Shown here one piece after another: positions 22,482-33,858 of a stretch of DNA of 64,000 bases (positions are counted from its first letter, which is position 1; each line of letters starts with the position of its first letter). A model generated the notes under the pieces. The model ran no database searches. It was not told the DNA's origin and was given only the letters and a program-made list of their open reading frames with translations. Both the position numbers and the translations under genes were made by a program. The stretch is from the NCBI RefSeq assembly GCF_040807025.1, contig NC_090952.1, forward strand, positions 25,851,068-25,915,067. Reading direction: 5' to 3'. This DNA comes from Struthio camelus (taxonomy: Eukaryota; Chordata; Aves; Struthioniformes; Struthionidae).

Positions 22482-25312
22482 AAATCAGTGAGTTCTCCAC
22501 TTTTAAAATGTCTTCATTAGTGTCCTCTTCCTCATCTTCTTCCACTACCACTTCCAATTCCACACCCTTTGGTGCTTTCAGGCCTCTCTTCTTTGCTCTC
22601 GCGCTCCGCTCCTTCTTGACGCTGTGGACTACCAGGTGCTCCAGCAGGTCCTGCGTGGTTGTCACATCCTTGAGGAGCTCCACTCGTGTGATTTCAGGTT
22701 TCCACAAGTTAGGGAACGAGTTTCTGCGGAAGACCTGAAACCAGAGAGGGAAGATTCGTGAAGGTAGCTTCATTTCCCGCTGGGAAATGCCTCTCAGGGG
22801 TCAGCCAGCAGCAGATGCAGCATTGTGGGGCAGCGGCTGGCCCCAGGAGGAGAGAAGGTTACAGGCCAAAAGGACCAGTGCTGGAAGATGTCAGCTTTTG
22901 CCCATCCACCCTGCCTGAGCCTGTCCTTCACACTCACCTCCCTGGGTTTGACATTGAGTTGTCCTGACACTGTTAGGGTGAAGCGTTTCCCCTCGCCCTC
23001 CTGTTCCTTGGCCTCGCTCTCCTTCAGGGTCTGCCTCCTCCAGAGATGGTGTTTTCGGAGCTGGGCCAAGCTCTGCCCAGTGCGGGCCAGGCAGCTGCTG
23101 TTGAGCTCCTCGAGGGACTCTGTTCTTATAGAGAGCACTGAGAGATGTTCTGATGTGACATCTGGATGTACCTTCATTGGCCTGCCTCTAATGCAGGGGA
23201 CAATGGTCAAAGCCTGCCCTTGTGGGCCCTGCCTTGTCTGTGGCCGTTCCCGGTGCCCTGGCCCATGGCCCCTGCCTGGGAGAGCTGGCCCACAGGCCCT
23301 GCCAGCAGCCCTGTTGCTGCCACAAGCACGGGGCTCAGACTCTTGCAGAGCCGTGGGGGATGTGGTTTTACCAGGCGTCGTGGTCTGCTCCGGGGATCCA
23401 CTGGCTGGTGCCGCTGGACCGTTTGTGTGGGCTACCAGCCCCTGTGCCATGGCCACATGGTGCTCCTCCATGGTTTTGTCCGCATTGGGCTGCACCAGCT
23501 GTGGACTGGGTCCTGGGCTCATGGCGCTGGCACGGCTCCAGGCTGCAGTCACGAGCTGCTGGACTGTGTGCTCCAGAGCCGTGGCAGGCAGGGCAGGACC
23601 CTGACACTCAGGCCTCGCTGCCACGCCTGGGTCGCCGAGGATGCCCTGAGAAAACCTGTCTCTTCCAGTGTTGGCTTCTTCGGGGGATTCAGAGCTGTGT
23701 TCTGCCAAGATCTCAGCAAAGGGAGTTACTTCTGTGGTGAGGACAGGCATAACAGTGAGGGGCGCTTGCAGCTCACGAAGCTGCAGGTCTCCACTGTGAA
23801 ACAGCAGGTCACCGCCATGTGCTGCCATGTCTGGGGGTTGTACCTTGGCCTCCTGGCCAGAGATGGCTTTGGGAGCTGGAAACTTTCTGCTCTTTAGCTC
23901 ATTGCATGTTTCTCTGAAGACTTTGGCAAAATCAGCCCTGGCAGGGGGCTGTGGCAGCCTCAGTGCTGTTGGGCAAGTTGCCAAGCGCTCGTCCTGCTCC
24001 TTGTAGGCTGGTCCACAGTGGATCTCTCTGCTAGCAACGCTCTCGGCTCCCAGCGGAACGCAGGAGTGGCTTGGAAGCTGCCAGCTGCTTGGAGGAGGCA
24101 TAGTCATGGTGCCATGGCTTCGCCATGTCCTAGGTTTTCCCTGTGCTGATGCTGAGGCCCTAGGCCTGACCACAGGCATGGCGCGGACCATCTCTTTGAT
24201 TCCCTTGGTTTGGGCACAAGCATCCCGCTTGGGTAGTTGAGGGGAAATCAAAGGGAGACGAGCTGGCTTTTGCTTTTCCTCTTCCCATCTCTTTTCCGAG
24301 TCCGGAGCCATTGCAGCACCACTGAGAGACTGGACGTGTTCTCTTGGGTCAGCTTCTTTGAAGTTCTTAACAGGCTGCTTGAGTCCCTTGGATGCTCTCT
24401 CCAGAATTTTTGCTGCTGCGACTTGGCCATAGAGGTACAGGTTCAAATAGAGCTGTTGCTCCTGGGAGACCTCCTGCTGGATGTCATCTATTGCACCCAC
24501 AGCATGTGCCCTGTCTCCGGGAGAAGATCCAGAGGACGTTTCCAGAGCGGGCAGCTTGGTTTGACTTGCAGCTCCTGGCATTTTACCTGTAAGTGCATCC
24601 AGGGACACATCTGCCTGTGTTGCTGCCTTGGCTGGGAGAGGTGCTAAGTAAGGCAGATGGGGTGAGCCGGAACGATTTTCAGCTGGCAACTTGCACCGAA
24701 AACGCTGCTGGCAGTGTGGGGCTGCCAACGCCTCCCGTTTGCACCTAACCCCTCCAGCTGTCTCTCCGGCTGCAGAGACGAACCCTGGGGTACTCTGGAT
24801 GTCCCTGCTCCTTTCTGCCATCCCGTCCCTCTGCAACAGAAGCCAACCAGAAAGGCGGCGTTACCGTGGTCCTGCCCGCCGTGCTCCATGCGCCTGGCGC
24901 GAGCCCCGAGGGCAGCGCTCGGCCGGGGACAGGGCTGCTCGCCGCGGGGCGAGGGCCGCGCTGTACCTGCGCGCTGCTGTGGCCGGAGGCTGGCGAGCTC
25001 AGGGGGCAGGGGAGCAGAGGCAGGCTGGGCTGGTGGGACGCCGCCGGGCTCCGGCCATGCTGCCCGGCTGCAGGCAGCTCCTGGTGGCCCACCTGCGGGG
25101 AGAAGGAGGCACGCGATGGAGGCGGCTGCATTGGCACAAGCGGGGCCTGTGGCGTGGGAAACCGCAGCCCCGTTTCGAAGGGAAGCTCGTGGCTGAGCGT
25201 GGCCCTCCCCGCTGCCTGCCTCTCCCTCCGCCCCGGGGCTTACCCTGCTGCCCCCCTGGGCGCTCGGGCACCTGCCTGCCGGCTGGGAGCGGGCGTTCGC
25301 CTCCCCCTCCAT
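22482..25312 (-). CDS. unrecognised long disordered protein, at least three exons
   Basis: Exons on the minus strand: 25312-25244 (start ATG with G at -3 and G at +4), 24830-22938, 22734-22482, then at least one more. Junctions are in phase with good sites: donor AGG|GTAAGC, acceptor CTTCTGTTGCAG, donor GAG|GTGAGT, acceptor CTGGTTTCAG. At least 738 residues are visible. The N-terminal two thirds is Pro/Ser/Ala/Gln-rich and looks disordered, apart from a likely helix (SQEQQLYLNLYLYGQVAAAK). The C-terminal part looks folded or conserved: LTIVPCIRGRPMKVHPDV, FTLTVSGQLNVKPREVFRRN, LWKPEITRVELLKDVTTTQD, then a basic patch and an acidic run (EVVVEEDEEEDTNEDI). The third exon probably ends at 22482 (donor GTAAGA); candidate last exons begin at 21333 or about 21960, both unproven. 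I do not recognise the family. By position a relative of human CXorf49 is conceivable, but I see no similarity to it. Confidence 0.65.
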
Positions 25313-25420
25313 GCCCGTCTCCGGGAGCTGCTCCCACTGGAGCTGCTCGCCGCAGGGTGGGGACCCCGGGGGGGGGGGGGGAGGCCTGTCCCCAACAGGG
25401 ACATGGTCACCATGGGGAGC
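24850..25420 (-). promoter_or_regulatory. CpG island over the first exon of the unrecognised gene
   Basis: A GC-rich, CpG-dense block centred on the proposed first exon (25244-25312), with a run of G at about 25369-25381. Outside it the sequence becomes ordinary. It is the natural promoter candidate for the minus-strand gene. The overlapping long plus-strand open frames come from base composition. Confidence 0.5.
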
Positions 25421-26074
25421 CCCCCCATCACAAAGAGCCGTTGTGGGCACCGTGCAGTTCCATTCCCCGCCCCATTACAAAGAGCAGGATGACTTTTCCT
25501 CTCCCCCCCCCATTCTGCACTGTCCCACGCCTCTGCAGCGCTGCCTCTTCTCCTTGGCTCCCTGGCCCCTCGCAGGTCCTAGGGAGGTCCCCTCAAGCTC
25601 TGTGACCACCTTGAGTGCTTGAAGGGCCATGGTAGGACAGAAAACAACTTCATTTGTGCTTGCTTGGATTAGAGCAGCGCCTCACCTGTAGTGTGCATGT
25701 GGGTCTGGATTGAGGAGCGGACCCGCAGCCTCGGGTTGTGCCTCCTTGATGTCCCACTGAATGCCAGGGCAGCCCTTTCCAGAAGGCCCTGTTTGTACCT
25801 GAACTGTCGACAACAGTCACACAGCTGCTTGTAGTGCTAGTGATGGCTGGGGCCTGGAAAGGGAGACCAGGGACCGGTGCAGCAGAGCACCTTCTCCATG
25901 CCAACAAGTTGAGGTTCCCCCCACCCCCAAACCTTTTTTTTTTTCTTCAGAAAAATGGTTTGCTCTACTTGTCTTACTAGTCTTTATCTTTTGGGCTATT
26001 TCTTAATAAGAGAGAATTTTTGAGTTCAAATACCATTGCTCTGATCATCGTGCCAATTCCAACCGTCTGTAAAA
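25421..26074. other. intergenic DNA upstream of the unrecognised gene
   Basis: C-rich simple stretches near 25500 and a T tract near 25930. No coding or RNA feature recognised. Confidence 0.5.
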
Positions 26075-26240
26075 CCTTTTTAACCTCTTGTGTTCAGATT
26101 TGGGCAGGGCAGGGCAGGTATTTTGTTTTCAGCTTAAATTCCCTTCCTCAGGGGTGTAAATGAAAGAGAGGAGTAAATTTTTACATCAGAGCTTCCTAGG
26201 AGGCCTTTGTTGGACAAATTACATGGCTATTTCAAGTTTC
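26075..26240. repeat. copy B of the unidentified interspersed repeat
   Basis: Direct-orientation relative of 20575-20735, alignable over about 160 bp (see copy A). The two copies lie 5.5 kb apart, one on each side of the unrecognised minus-strand gene. Similarity fades after the GGCCAG / TGGCCG block. Confidence 0.55.
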
Positions 26241-26514
26241 ATGGCCAGTCTCTGGGAGGAGGAGGCTCCCCCATGGAAGCATGGGGGATGGCTCAAGTAT
26301 TGCAAAGCCCAAGGGACAAAGCAGCTAATGTGTTTTCAGTCTGTTGTGGAGGGATGGGGTGGGGTGGGGTGTGTGTGTGGAGGGGTCAGGCGTCATGTTC
26401 AAAAGCAAATTATCTTCTGCCTATCACAGGCCATCAGCAACACCAAGCTGAAACAGGCCCTAGCTCTGCAAGCTAAAGCCTTCTTTGCTCACAGCCTTCC
26501 TGGGGACAGGTGAA

Positions 26515-26735
26515 AAAATCTGGAGATCCTGTTTGGGATCCTAAAAGAAGAGAAGCAAGACAAATAGCAAAAAATCACAGGCCTGGACTGCCGGAGAGCA
26601 GGTTTTGACTTGATCTGGGATATACTTGGCAGAATTCCCTGGACGATGGCCCTGGAGGGCCACGGGGCCCAGGAGTGCTGAGTGATCTCCAAGGAGCACG
26701 TCCTCAAGCCTAGGGGCAGTGAAGCATCACTCAGT
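26515..26735 (+). mobile_element. CR1 ORF2 fragment (between endonuclease and reverse transcriptase)
   Basis: The translation contains NLEILFGILKEEKQDK, then GLDCRRAGFDLIWDILGRIP, then MALEGHGAQE. This follows the CR1 ORF2 stretch that reads roughly EFRILR ... LDFRRADFGLFRDLLGRVPW ... ALEGRGAQESW. At least one in-frame stop shows that it is decayed. It lies just downstream of repeat copy B. Confidence 0.75.
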
Positions 26736-28247
26736 GACGGTCGAGGTAAGAAGTGCTTAAACTAGGAAACAGAGCAACAAAAAAAAGGAGCAAATATTGG
26801 CCGTTCATACAATTGCAAGTTGCAGCACACAGACCAAAAAAAAAAAAAAAGGGAAGAGGGGCAAAAATTGAGTGCTCTACCTTCAGAGAAGTGTTACTGT
26901 TTGAGATTTTTTGCTTATATCACTGCAGAAAGACCAAAAAGAAGTCTGACAGAAACATCCTGACTTTTTTCACCTTGGAATCTAAGAGCTTCCAAAGCCA
27001 AGCGCAATTTGCAGTTGCTAATCAGTTGCTTACAGGAAAGGGAACACTTCTCTCTCAGCTGCTTTACTTTCATCCTTCCAAACCAGCAGTCAAGGCAGCA
27101 AGTTGTCAGAAACATCACAACAGGCAACAACTTCCACTGCAGTAATACAGGCAGCTCCTCATTTTCATCTGCTCGAGCATGTAAGGCTTCACATTGAGAC
27201 TATACACAGGAACAAGGGAGCTGAAACAGAAGTTTAACTACACTGCCAGTTCCTGCACTCAGATGAGATAGATAGACGTCACAGAACTAGATGCAGATGA
27301 CAACATGCATGGACTTGGGCTACTCTGAGATCCCAAAGCAAGGACATTTAAAGAATCAGTTCAACAACATAGGGATTTTCTTCAGCTTCAAGCCAATGAA
27401 GTTTCTGCTATGAAGTGCAGCATATAGGAATGAAAGGCTCACGTATCTCTATCAGTTCTCTTCTCAGCATCTTTTTCTTCCCTCCTGGGAAGGACCGCAC
27501 TTCTCAAACTCAGTCCAGCAGAAACAGTCCATTTTGTAAAGAGCCTCAGTGCTTGGTATGCAACAGCAATAAATGAAATAGGAGAAAACAGAGACAGAGT
27601 CCAAAAACGCAGGCACTGACACTTTGTTTGATGCAGCATCTAGTTCATTTCTACTCTCAACGGCTCTGGCTTTGGAATTCTTTATTTGGTTTGAAGTTAC
27701 ACAGAGCATTGATCCTATGTCCAAGATCCCTCCCACCTTTTACCTGCCTGGGTGGATAACCAGTAATCCAGAACATTACTAGAGGCAAGATCACGGTTGA
27801 CTGAAGCTACTAAAAGAAGGCAGAAATCGGCAGCATGAGAAATGACTGCAGGGAGACTAACTCCCTTCCCCTCTAATCCTCCTGTTCTAGGCTCCTGGTA
27901 AACACGTAAAGCAGTAAGACTTCTGTCAAAACATAGGAAAGGGGGGAAACACGTTCCCTAGGTGCGCACCCTCCAGAACTGAAGTCTCTTCTACCAAGAG
28001 ATGCTACCTAACCCTACCACTGAGCTAGACTTGCACTGCTTCACAGAGCACCTGGAGAGACGCCACTGCTCTCCATCAAGCTGGGGCAGATGGGAGCCCT
28101 TATCCAGTAGGAGTGCTCTCTGCTGCAAGGAGCAAGAGGCACAGCTAGCATCTTCACTGGAAGGCAATATGGGGCCACTCCTCAGCCACAGGTAGGTCTT
28201 GTAGGTTTTATTCATGTCTCTTTTCTGGAAGGTCTGCGTTTCCTCCT
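26736..28247. other. BRCC3 3' flank and UTR
   Basis: For BRCC3 (minus strand) an AATAAA (plus-strand TTTATT) lies at 28207-28212, about 35 nt past the stop, and another at 27681-27686. Either could end the transcript. The remainder has an A tract at about 26836-26850 and no recognised gene; open frames here lack support. Confidence 0.45.
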
Positions 28248-31200
28248 TCACTCCAAAGCAGCTAGTTCCTCCAAAAGCTGCTCTTTCTCCTGCTGCAGCT
28301 CCTGCACCCGCTGTTTGTTCTGCTCCAGTCTGTCCTCCAGCCACTGAAGAAGCGGCCCACTGATGGCAGACATCTGGCTGCAGAGGTTCTTCGTGAACAC
28401 TGGAAAGAGCAAGAACACATCATGCCAGTGCAAATGACTCAGTGTGCTACAGAAACCCCAAAGCCAAGAGCATTATGGAGCGTCAAAGAGGCTCTACAGG
28501 ATCCTGGCCAGGGCAACCAGTGATCCCCACAGGAGAGTCAGAATCAGCAGCTTTTCAGAGAGGGAAACAAGTTATTTCGCCTTCACCTTTAGACACCTGG
28601 GGGAAGGAGGACAGCTCTACAAAAGGAACCTGGAAAATCACATATAAGCCTGCCTCAACGCTAATTCATTTCCACATGCAGAAGTGAAGAAGGCGGCCAC
28701 GTCTACTGAACAGGTAAGAATGGATGACAAAGTATTTATTTTACAACAGAAAGGCGCTTAGGATACAGTCTAACTCACTGGCAAGAGCAAGGATGTCATA
28801 GGGGTGTAACATACGTGAAGCGCCAGGAGAAGTAAGTAGTGTCTGCCTGATCTGTACACATGCTTTAAGACTCACCAAAACAATCATCCCTTGCCATTTT
28901 AAGTGGAGGGACAAAAAAAAAATCTATTGAGATTTTTTAACAATTTAATGCAGGGTTCCTTAAGGAATCCAAAGGATGCAGTGGCATTCATTCCCCTGGA
29001 ATTAGGTTATTTTACAACCCTCGACATCTGCCTTCAAGGTGTTTAGTCACATTTCCATCCCTCCTCCAGACTTTATCTAACAGGATAACATAGTCACAGA
29101 AAATTCTTCAGGTTATACAGTGTTTGGGATTGGAAATGAGCTCTACGGTTTACAGGTTAAAAAAAAAAATTGAAGTACTTCTGTGGTTATTTACAAGCGT
29201 CCTTTATGACCAAGCAGGCACTGCAGCTCACAAGGACTGTTAGCCAGCTGTGGGCTATTGTCCCTTACTGGCAGGGCCAGAGTGACCATTACTTAAGGTT
29301 CAGCTCACAGAGCCCTGTCCAGCACTCACAGGCAAAAGAGGAAACCTTACCTGAGCCATTATGAATCTTGGTTACGGAGTCTAGATGGGTGAGGCTAAAA
29401 GAATGAACAGAACGCAGATCGGTGACAAGACAGCAGTGAATTATGTGTTAGGCAAACCCAAACTATGGAAACGGAGACCCACAAGTCACTGACAACATAG
29501 GTACTTCGAGACCTCTTCATTTGTTGGAAGCCCTGTACATGCCCAAGGCTAACAAGCCAGCTACTTGCTATACAAAAACAGCAGTCTCTATCTTGAGTGC
29601 CAGATGCAAGAAAGCCACCCAGCTGACATCTAATCTCATTTTTTTTGACTGCTCTTCTCAGCACTCTTACGCTGGTTAAACACTAGCTACAATCACACAC
29701 AGCCACAGCACTAAAGTGCCACCATGAGCTTATACATGCTCTAGCTCTTTTCTGTTGCAGCAGCAGCAGCGTTGCGCTTAGCTGTTGTGCCATAGGAGTA
29801 GTATGCAAATCGCATGCTGCTGTGCAAGGCAGAGAGTGCTTGAACTCCTGAACATGAAGGTATTCAAACAGTTCTCCCTGTTTACATAAAGTGATAATGC
29901 ACTAAGTTTTTACATCCATGCTAAGACTACAGTGCTTTGAAGTATAGCCACTGCAGAACCTGTTCGCAGAGACAGTCCTGGAGAGGGATGCAGCCCCAGC
30001 ATTTTTACCTGTGAATCCTCCTGTAGGCATCTTGCTCTTCCTGGCAAAGGATCTTGGGCAGCTCTACAGCTGATTCCAGGCACACTTTCCCAATGGTTTC
30101 ATGGGGGACAACATGAATAGGAATTTCAATCCTTTCGTATCTAAAAAGGTATCAGATGCAATTAACTTCAAAGTAGCAAGGCAAAAAAGCCTGTCCGACG
30201 CACGCCACCGCTACAGGTTTAACTTTGGGAACGCATGGCTGTGTTGATAGGCAAATGGAAGCCTTTTATAGCCACTCTCTTATCTCGAAGTTTAATGATA
30301 TAACCCCCACAGCAACTAGACTGTCAGTACAGTCATGTCAGTACTCATGCACAGCATGTGTCCAGTAGACGGGGACCCTACACCATAGGAGGAAGGCTTA
30401 GGAAAGCCTCTGGAGTTAAAAGCAAGAGGTAGGCCCTTCTGCACGATAGGTTGCAGCACAGTTTCAGGCCCAGACTAAACAGATCGCAACTCAAATTCAG
30501 GCCCAAACTACTACGTTCTACACCAGGTCTTAAGTGCCTAAATTATCAAGGCTAAATTAGTCAGCCCTACCGTCTGGCTCTACTGTTCTCTTCAAGCAAC
30601 CTCCATCAGCAGAAGCAACGACACCTTGTTTACACATCTCTCTGTGATATTTGTTCCTTGCTACGAACTTGGAAGCCACACATTGGAGACAACCCAGAAC
30701 GCTGATTTTTAAAAGGAGAAACAAGATCAAATACAACCTGAAGCTGGATGTATTCTCCTGCTGTACTTACTCTGAGCTCTTCTGGGCTTGAATGGACTGG
30801 AAACAAGTGTAGAGAATCCTGCCTGTCTAAGAGAGCCATCAGAAAAGTCATATTCCAAGTAACGAAAAATCATTTAAAAATCCAGAATTCTTTTAGGAAG
30901 CAGAATATGCTTTCAAATAGCATTTCAACACGTTGCAAAGGTAAACAATTTCTGCTCTGACTGATTGGTAATGCTAACAAGCAGGAACTGATCTACCTGT
31001 TAGCTATGAAAAAAGAAAAAAAAAATATCTTACAGCTTTTTGGAAAACTAGACAAGACACACCACTGCCAGCCCATCTCACGCTGTAGTAGCAGCTCAGA
31101 TAAATTAAGCGCTCTGAAAAAGCACAAGGGGCCACAGGCACAAAGATGAAATAAGCTAGTTCTGCCAAACAGATGAAGAGCATTCATTTGTTTAAATGCA

Positions 31201-33858
31201 CACTTATACTGAGTCAGCCATCTGATTCAGTCCCAGAACCCGATTCCCACACAGTTCTACTGACTATCGAACCAGGCTGTGGATGAGGAAAGAGTAATAA
31301 CTTATTTTTCTGTGAATCAGGATCATGCCCCAAACATCAGCGTTCTAGTCACTCTTTGACCTTGCTGCATACAGAGCACAGCCTTTGTTGCAGGTTGCAT
31401 CCAAGGGCAAACACTGGATTTCAGCTTTGCCTAGGGGCTGACACTTCTCACGGATACCTGAAGGGCTTATCCCCAGTTGTAAGCTGCCTACCTTTGTGTT
31501 TTTGTCCTCAATGAAACAGGAGAAAATAAGCCCTACAAAACCCTGGTCCATCATCTGATACATAGCTTGAGTGCGGACATCTGCAGATAGACAAAAAAAG
31601 ACGAGCAGAACTTCGTTGGTCATCTGAACAACTGAAAAAGAGACTTGCCACCTTTCGAAGGGTGGCTCTGAAACGCGATAACAATCACAAGCTCTATTTT
31701 AAAGGACTTACTCCAGGACGCTAAGTTAAGAGACAAAGAAAAACAAAAGGCAGCCAACTTTAAAGGAAAGTAGCCTTTTTCCACAGAACGTTACACCTTG
31801 ATCCAACTTGAAAATAGAATTAAACAGCAAATCTTTAAAATAGAAGATGAAATAATGAAGTAAAAACCCAAAACAAGCAAACAAACAAACCAACCTCTAC
31901 AAACCCACAATCTTAGCAACAGCCTGGTGCCACAGATCCGATATATAGCCATGCACATCCAATGCTCCTAAATGACTTGCACGGTTCTTTTGAAGAAATT
32001 TTTGCATCAACACAGCTGCCAGAAACCAACACAGCAGGACTATCATTCCCACAGCTCTTTCATCATTTCCCATGCCTCTCGTTTGCAGCTCTACTTGCCT
32101 GGAAGAACAGTAGCAATCGCAACAACTAATCTGAGCGATGTGCAGTTTCAGCGCCTGAAGCACAGCCGCTGTGCTGGGGTTACATCCCACAAACAGGAGC
32201 GTGGCTATTTCCCAAAGCCCATCAAGACAATCTCATCCTAGAGAGGCCCTTTGGAAAACCAACATCTCCTACCTGTGAACCATTCCAGGATTTCCTCCTT
32301 CCCTACAGGTCTTTTAAGTGCGTGTGGTGGTTCCTGGACTAGTGAGAACCTCAGGTCAAAGCTCACAGAGCCAGGAAGGCCGAGCAGCCCTGTCCTACCA
32401 GGACAATCAACCCACATCACGAACCCCGGGGAACGCCACAACTTTGAGAGTTGTGAAGCGCAGATTCAAAATTCAGTAGATTTTGAGTAATACAGTTAGC
32501 AAGCTGTACGTTTTCATACAGAGCCTCGTCCAAGACTTCTCTTACCCACGTGCGATGGCCAGACAGTGATATGAGGATGAGAGTGGTACCAGCCCACAAC
32601 TCTCATGGGACGTCCCGTCATTTCAGCCAACCTGTGTGTCAGTCAAGGTCCTTCTGATACTCTCAGAGCAAAGGGAAGAAATTCTTTGTACAAGCAAAAC
32701 AGCAAGTACAGGATGGCGTTTAAAAAAAGTTTCCCAGATTCAGTGTGACTTCAGATCACTTTAGAGGAGTGACAGGTACCTAGCAGGAAACCTCTTTCCC
32801 ACTGATCAGTAAAATACTCCTATTGCTCAGCAGAAGCAAAATGGATTTTGTTTGCAAGCGGAAACACATGACATGTAAGTAAGCCGTCCAACACAGCATC
32901 CTTAAGCTTATGCAGGGGAAAAGCCCTACAGTGCACCACCCCTGGGAGCAAGGGCTTGTTAACCTTTTACTTTCTACAAAGTTTCCTTGCTGTACTTAAT
33001 AGTTGTTGCTAACTGGAAATAATGAAGAATTTGCATTTGTAAGCTGAACTACTACCCCCTTAAAAGTGTAATTTAGAATTTTATTTGTAATTAAACAAAA
33101 AAAAAGCCAACTATAACAATTAGTTATTACACAACTCCACTGCAAATGCTGGAACCAACACAGACTCCAGAGAATGGCAACTGCCAGCCTGGCTTTCCAG
33201 TCTGAACTGTGGGAGGGAAGCAGCTGACAACTTTGGGCAATCCAGAATAAGTCTTAAACAACTGCCTGCAAAAAGAGACCTGAGCTAAACCGCTTGGTCA
33301 GTAAGTTTTTATGTTTTCTCTGGGAAAGGATATCTCCGCTTCAGTAGAAGCAGCTGAAAGCTGCTCCGGAGAAATTTCCACGCGGTCTTTCCTCTTATCG
33401 GAGCGGCGCAGGATGATCACAGAGTGGATGTGCACAATTCTGCTCGTATCAACCTGACCGGGGGAAGAGGAAAAAAAAAAAAAAGAAAAGTTTATTTGCT
33501 AAAGAAACGGCCCCCTCAAGGAAAAAAATCTGCTGTTGTCTGCTGTTGCATTTTCAGTTGCACAAAAGTACACATCAAAACACAGTCAGGCTGGGCGGAC
33601 GGCGAGTCTCCCCGATGAAGCTTCGGCCGCCGCAGCAGCCAGCGGCGCCGGCCGGCGCTGACAGAGCGGCCCGTGCTCAAGCCCCTTCAGGCCGAGGCTC
33701 GCTCCGCCCGCAGCAGCGCCCCGCGGCCCCCCCCGCCCCCGCGGCGCCGGTACCTCGCCGATACAGAGCCCCATGACCTCCTCCTTCTCGGTGCTCAGCG
33801 CGTGGTTGAGGCACACGAGGAAGGCGTCGGCCTCCAGGTGCACGGCCTGCACCGCCAT
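28248..33858 (-). CDS. BRCC3: BRCC3 (BRCC36), K63-specific JAMM deubiquitinase (8 coding exons)
   Basis: Exons on the minus strand: 33858-33754, 33453-33334, 32633-32546, 31580-31492, 30826-30771, 30140-30009, 29394-29351, 28399-28248; 262 codons including stop, all phases consistent. BRCC36 is the catalytic subunit of the nuclear BRCA1-A complex and the cytoplasmic BRISC complex and cleaves K63-linked ubiquitin chains. The MPN+ (JAMM) motif is intact: the upstream Glu in STEKEEVMGLCIGE, then HSHPHITVWPSH followed by Asp across the exon 3/4 border. The C-terminus is a helical coiled coil (LLQWLEDRLEQNKQRVQELQ...) used for partner binding. Compared with the longest human isoform, two segments are absent: about 24 residues after CIGE and about 25 residues after QKSSE. 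The intron between exons 2 and 3 has U12-type AT-AC ends. Expression is driven from a promoter shared with MTCP1/CMC4. Confidence 0.96.
32634..33333 (-). other. BRCC3: U12-type AT-AC intron of BRCC3
   Basis: Reading the minus strand, exon 2 ends GAAGCGGAG and is followed by ATATCCTTT, an exact U12 5' splice-site consensus. Exon 3 must begin AGGTTGGCTGAA (RLAE), directly after ACACAC. A branch-site match CCTTGAC lies at 32648-32642, with its A 9 nt from the end of the intron. No GT or AG pair gives the right phase here. Confidence 0.88.

Noticed and set aside
22825-23897. Plus-strand open frames of 172-259 residues
   Set aside because: They are antisense shadows of the large coding exon of the minus-strand gene, whose splice sites and CpG island support the minus strand.
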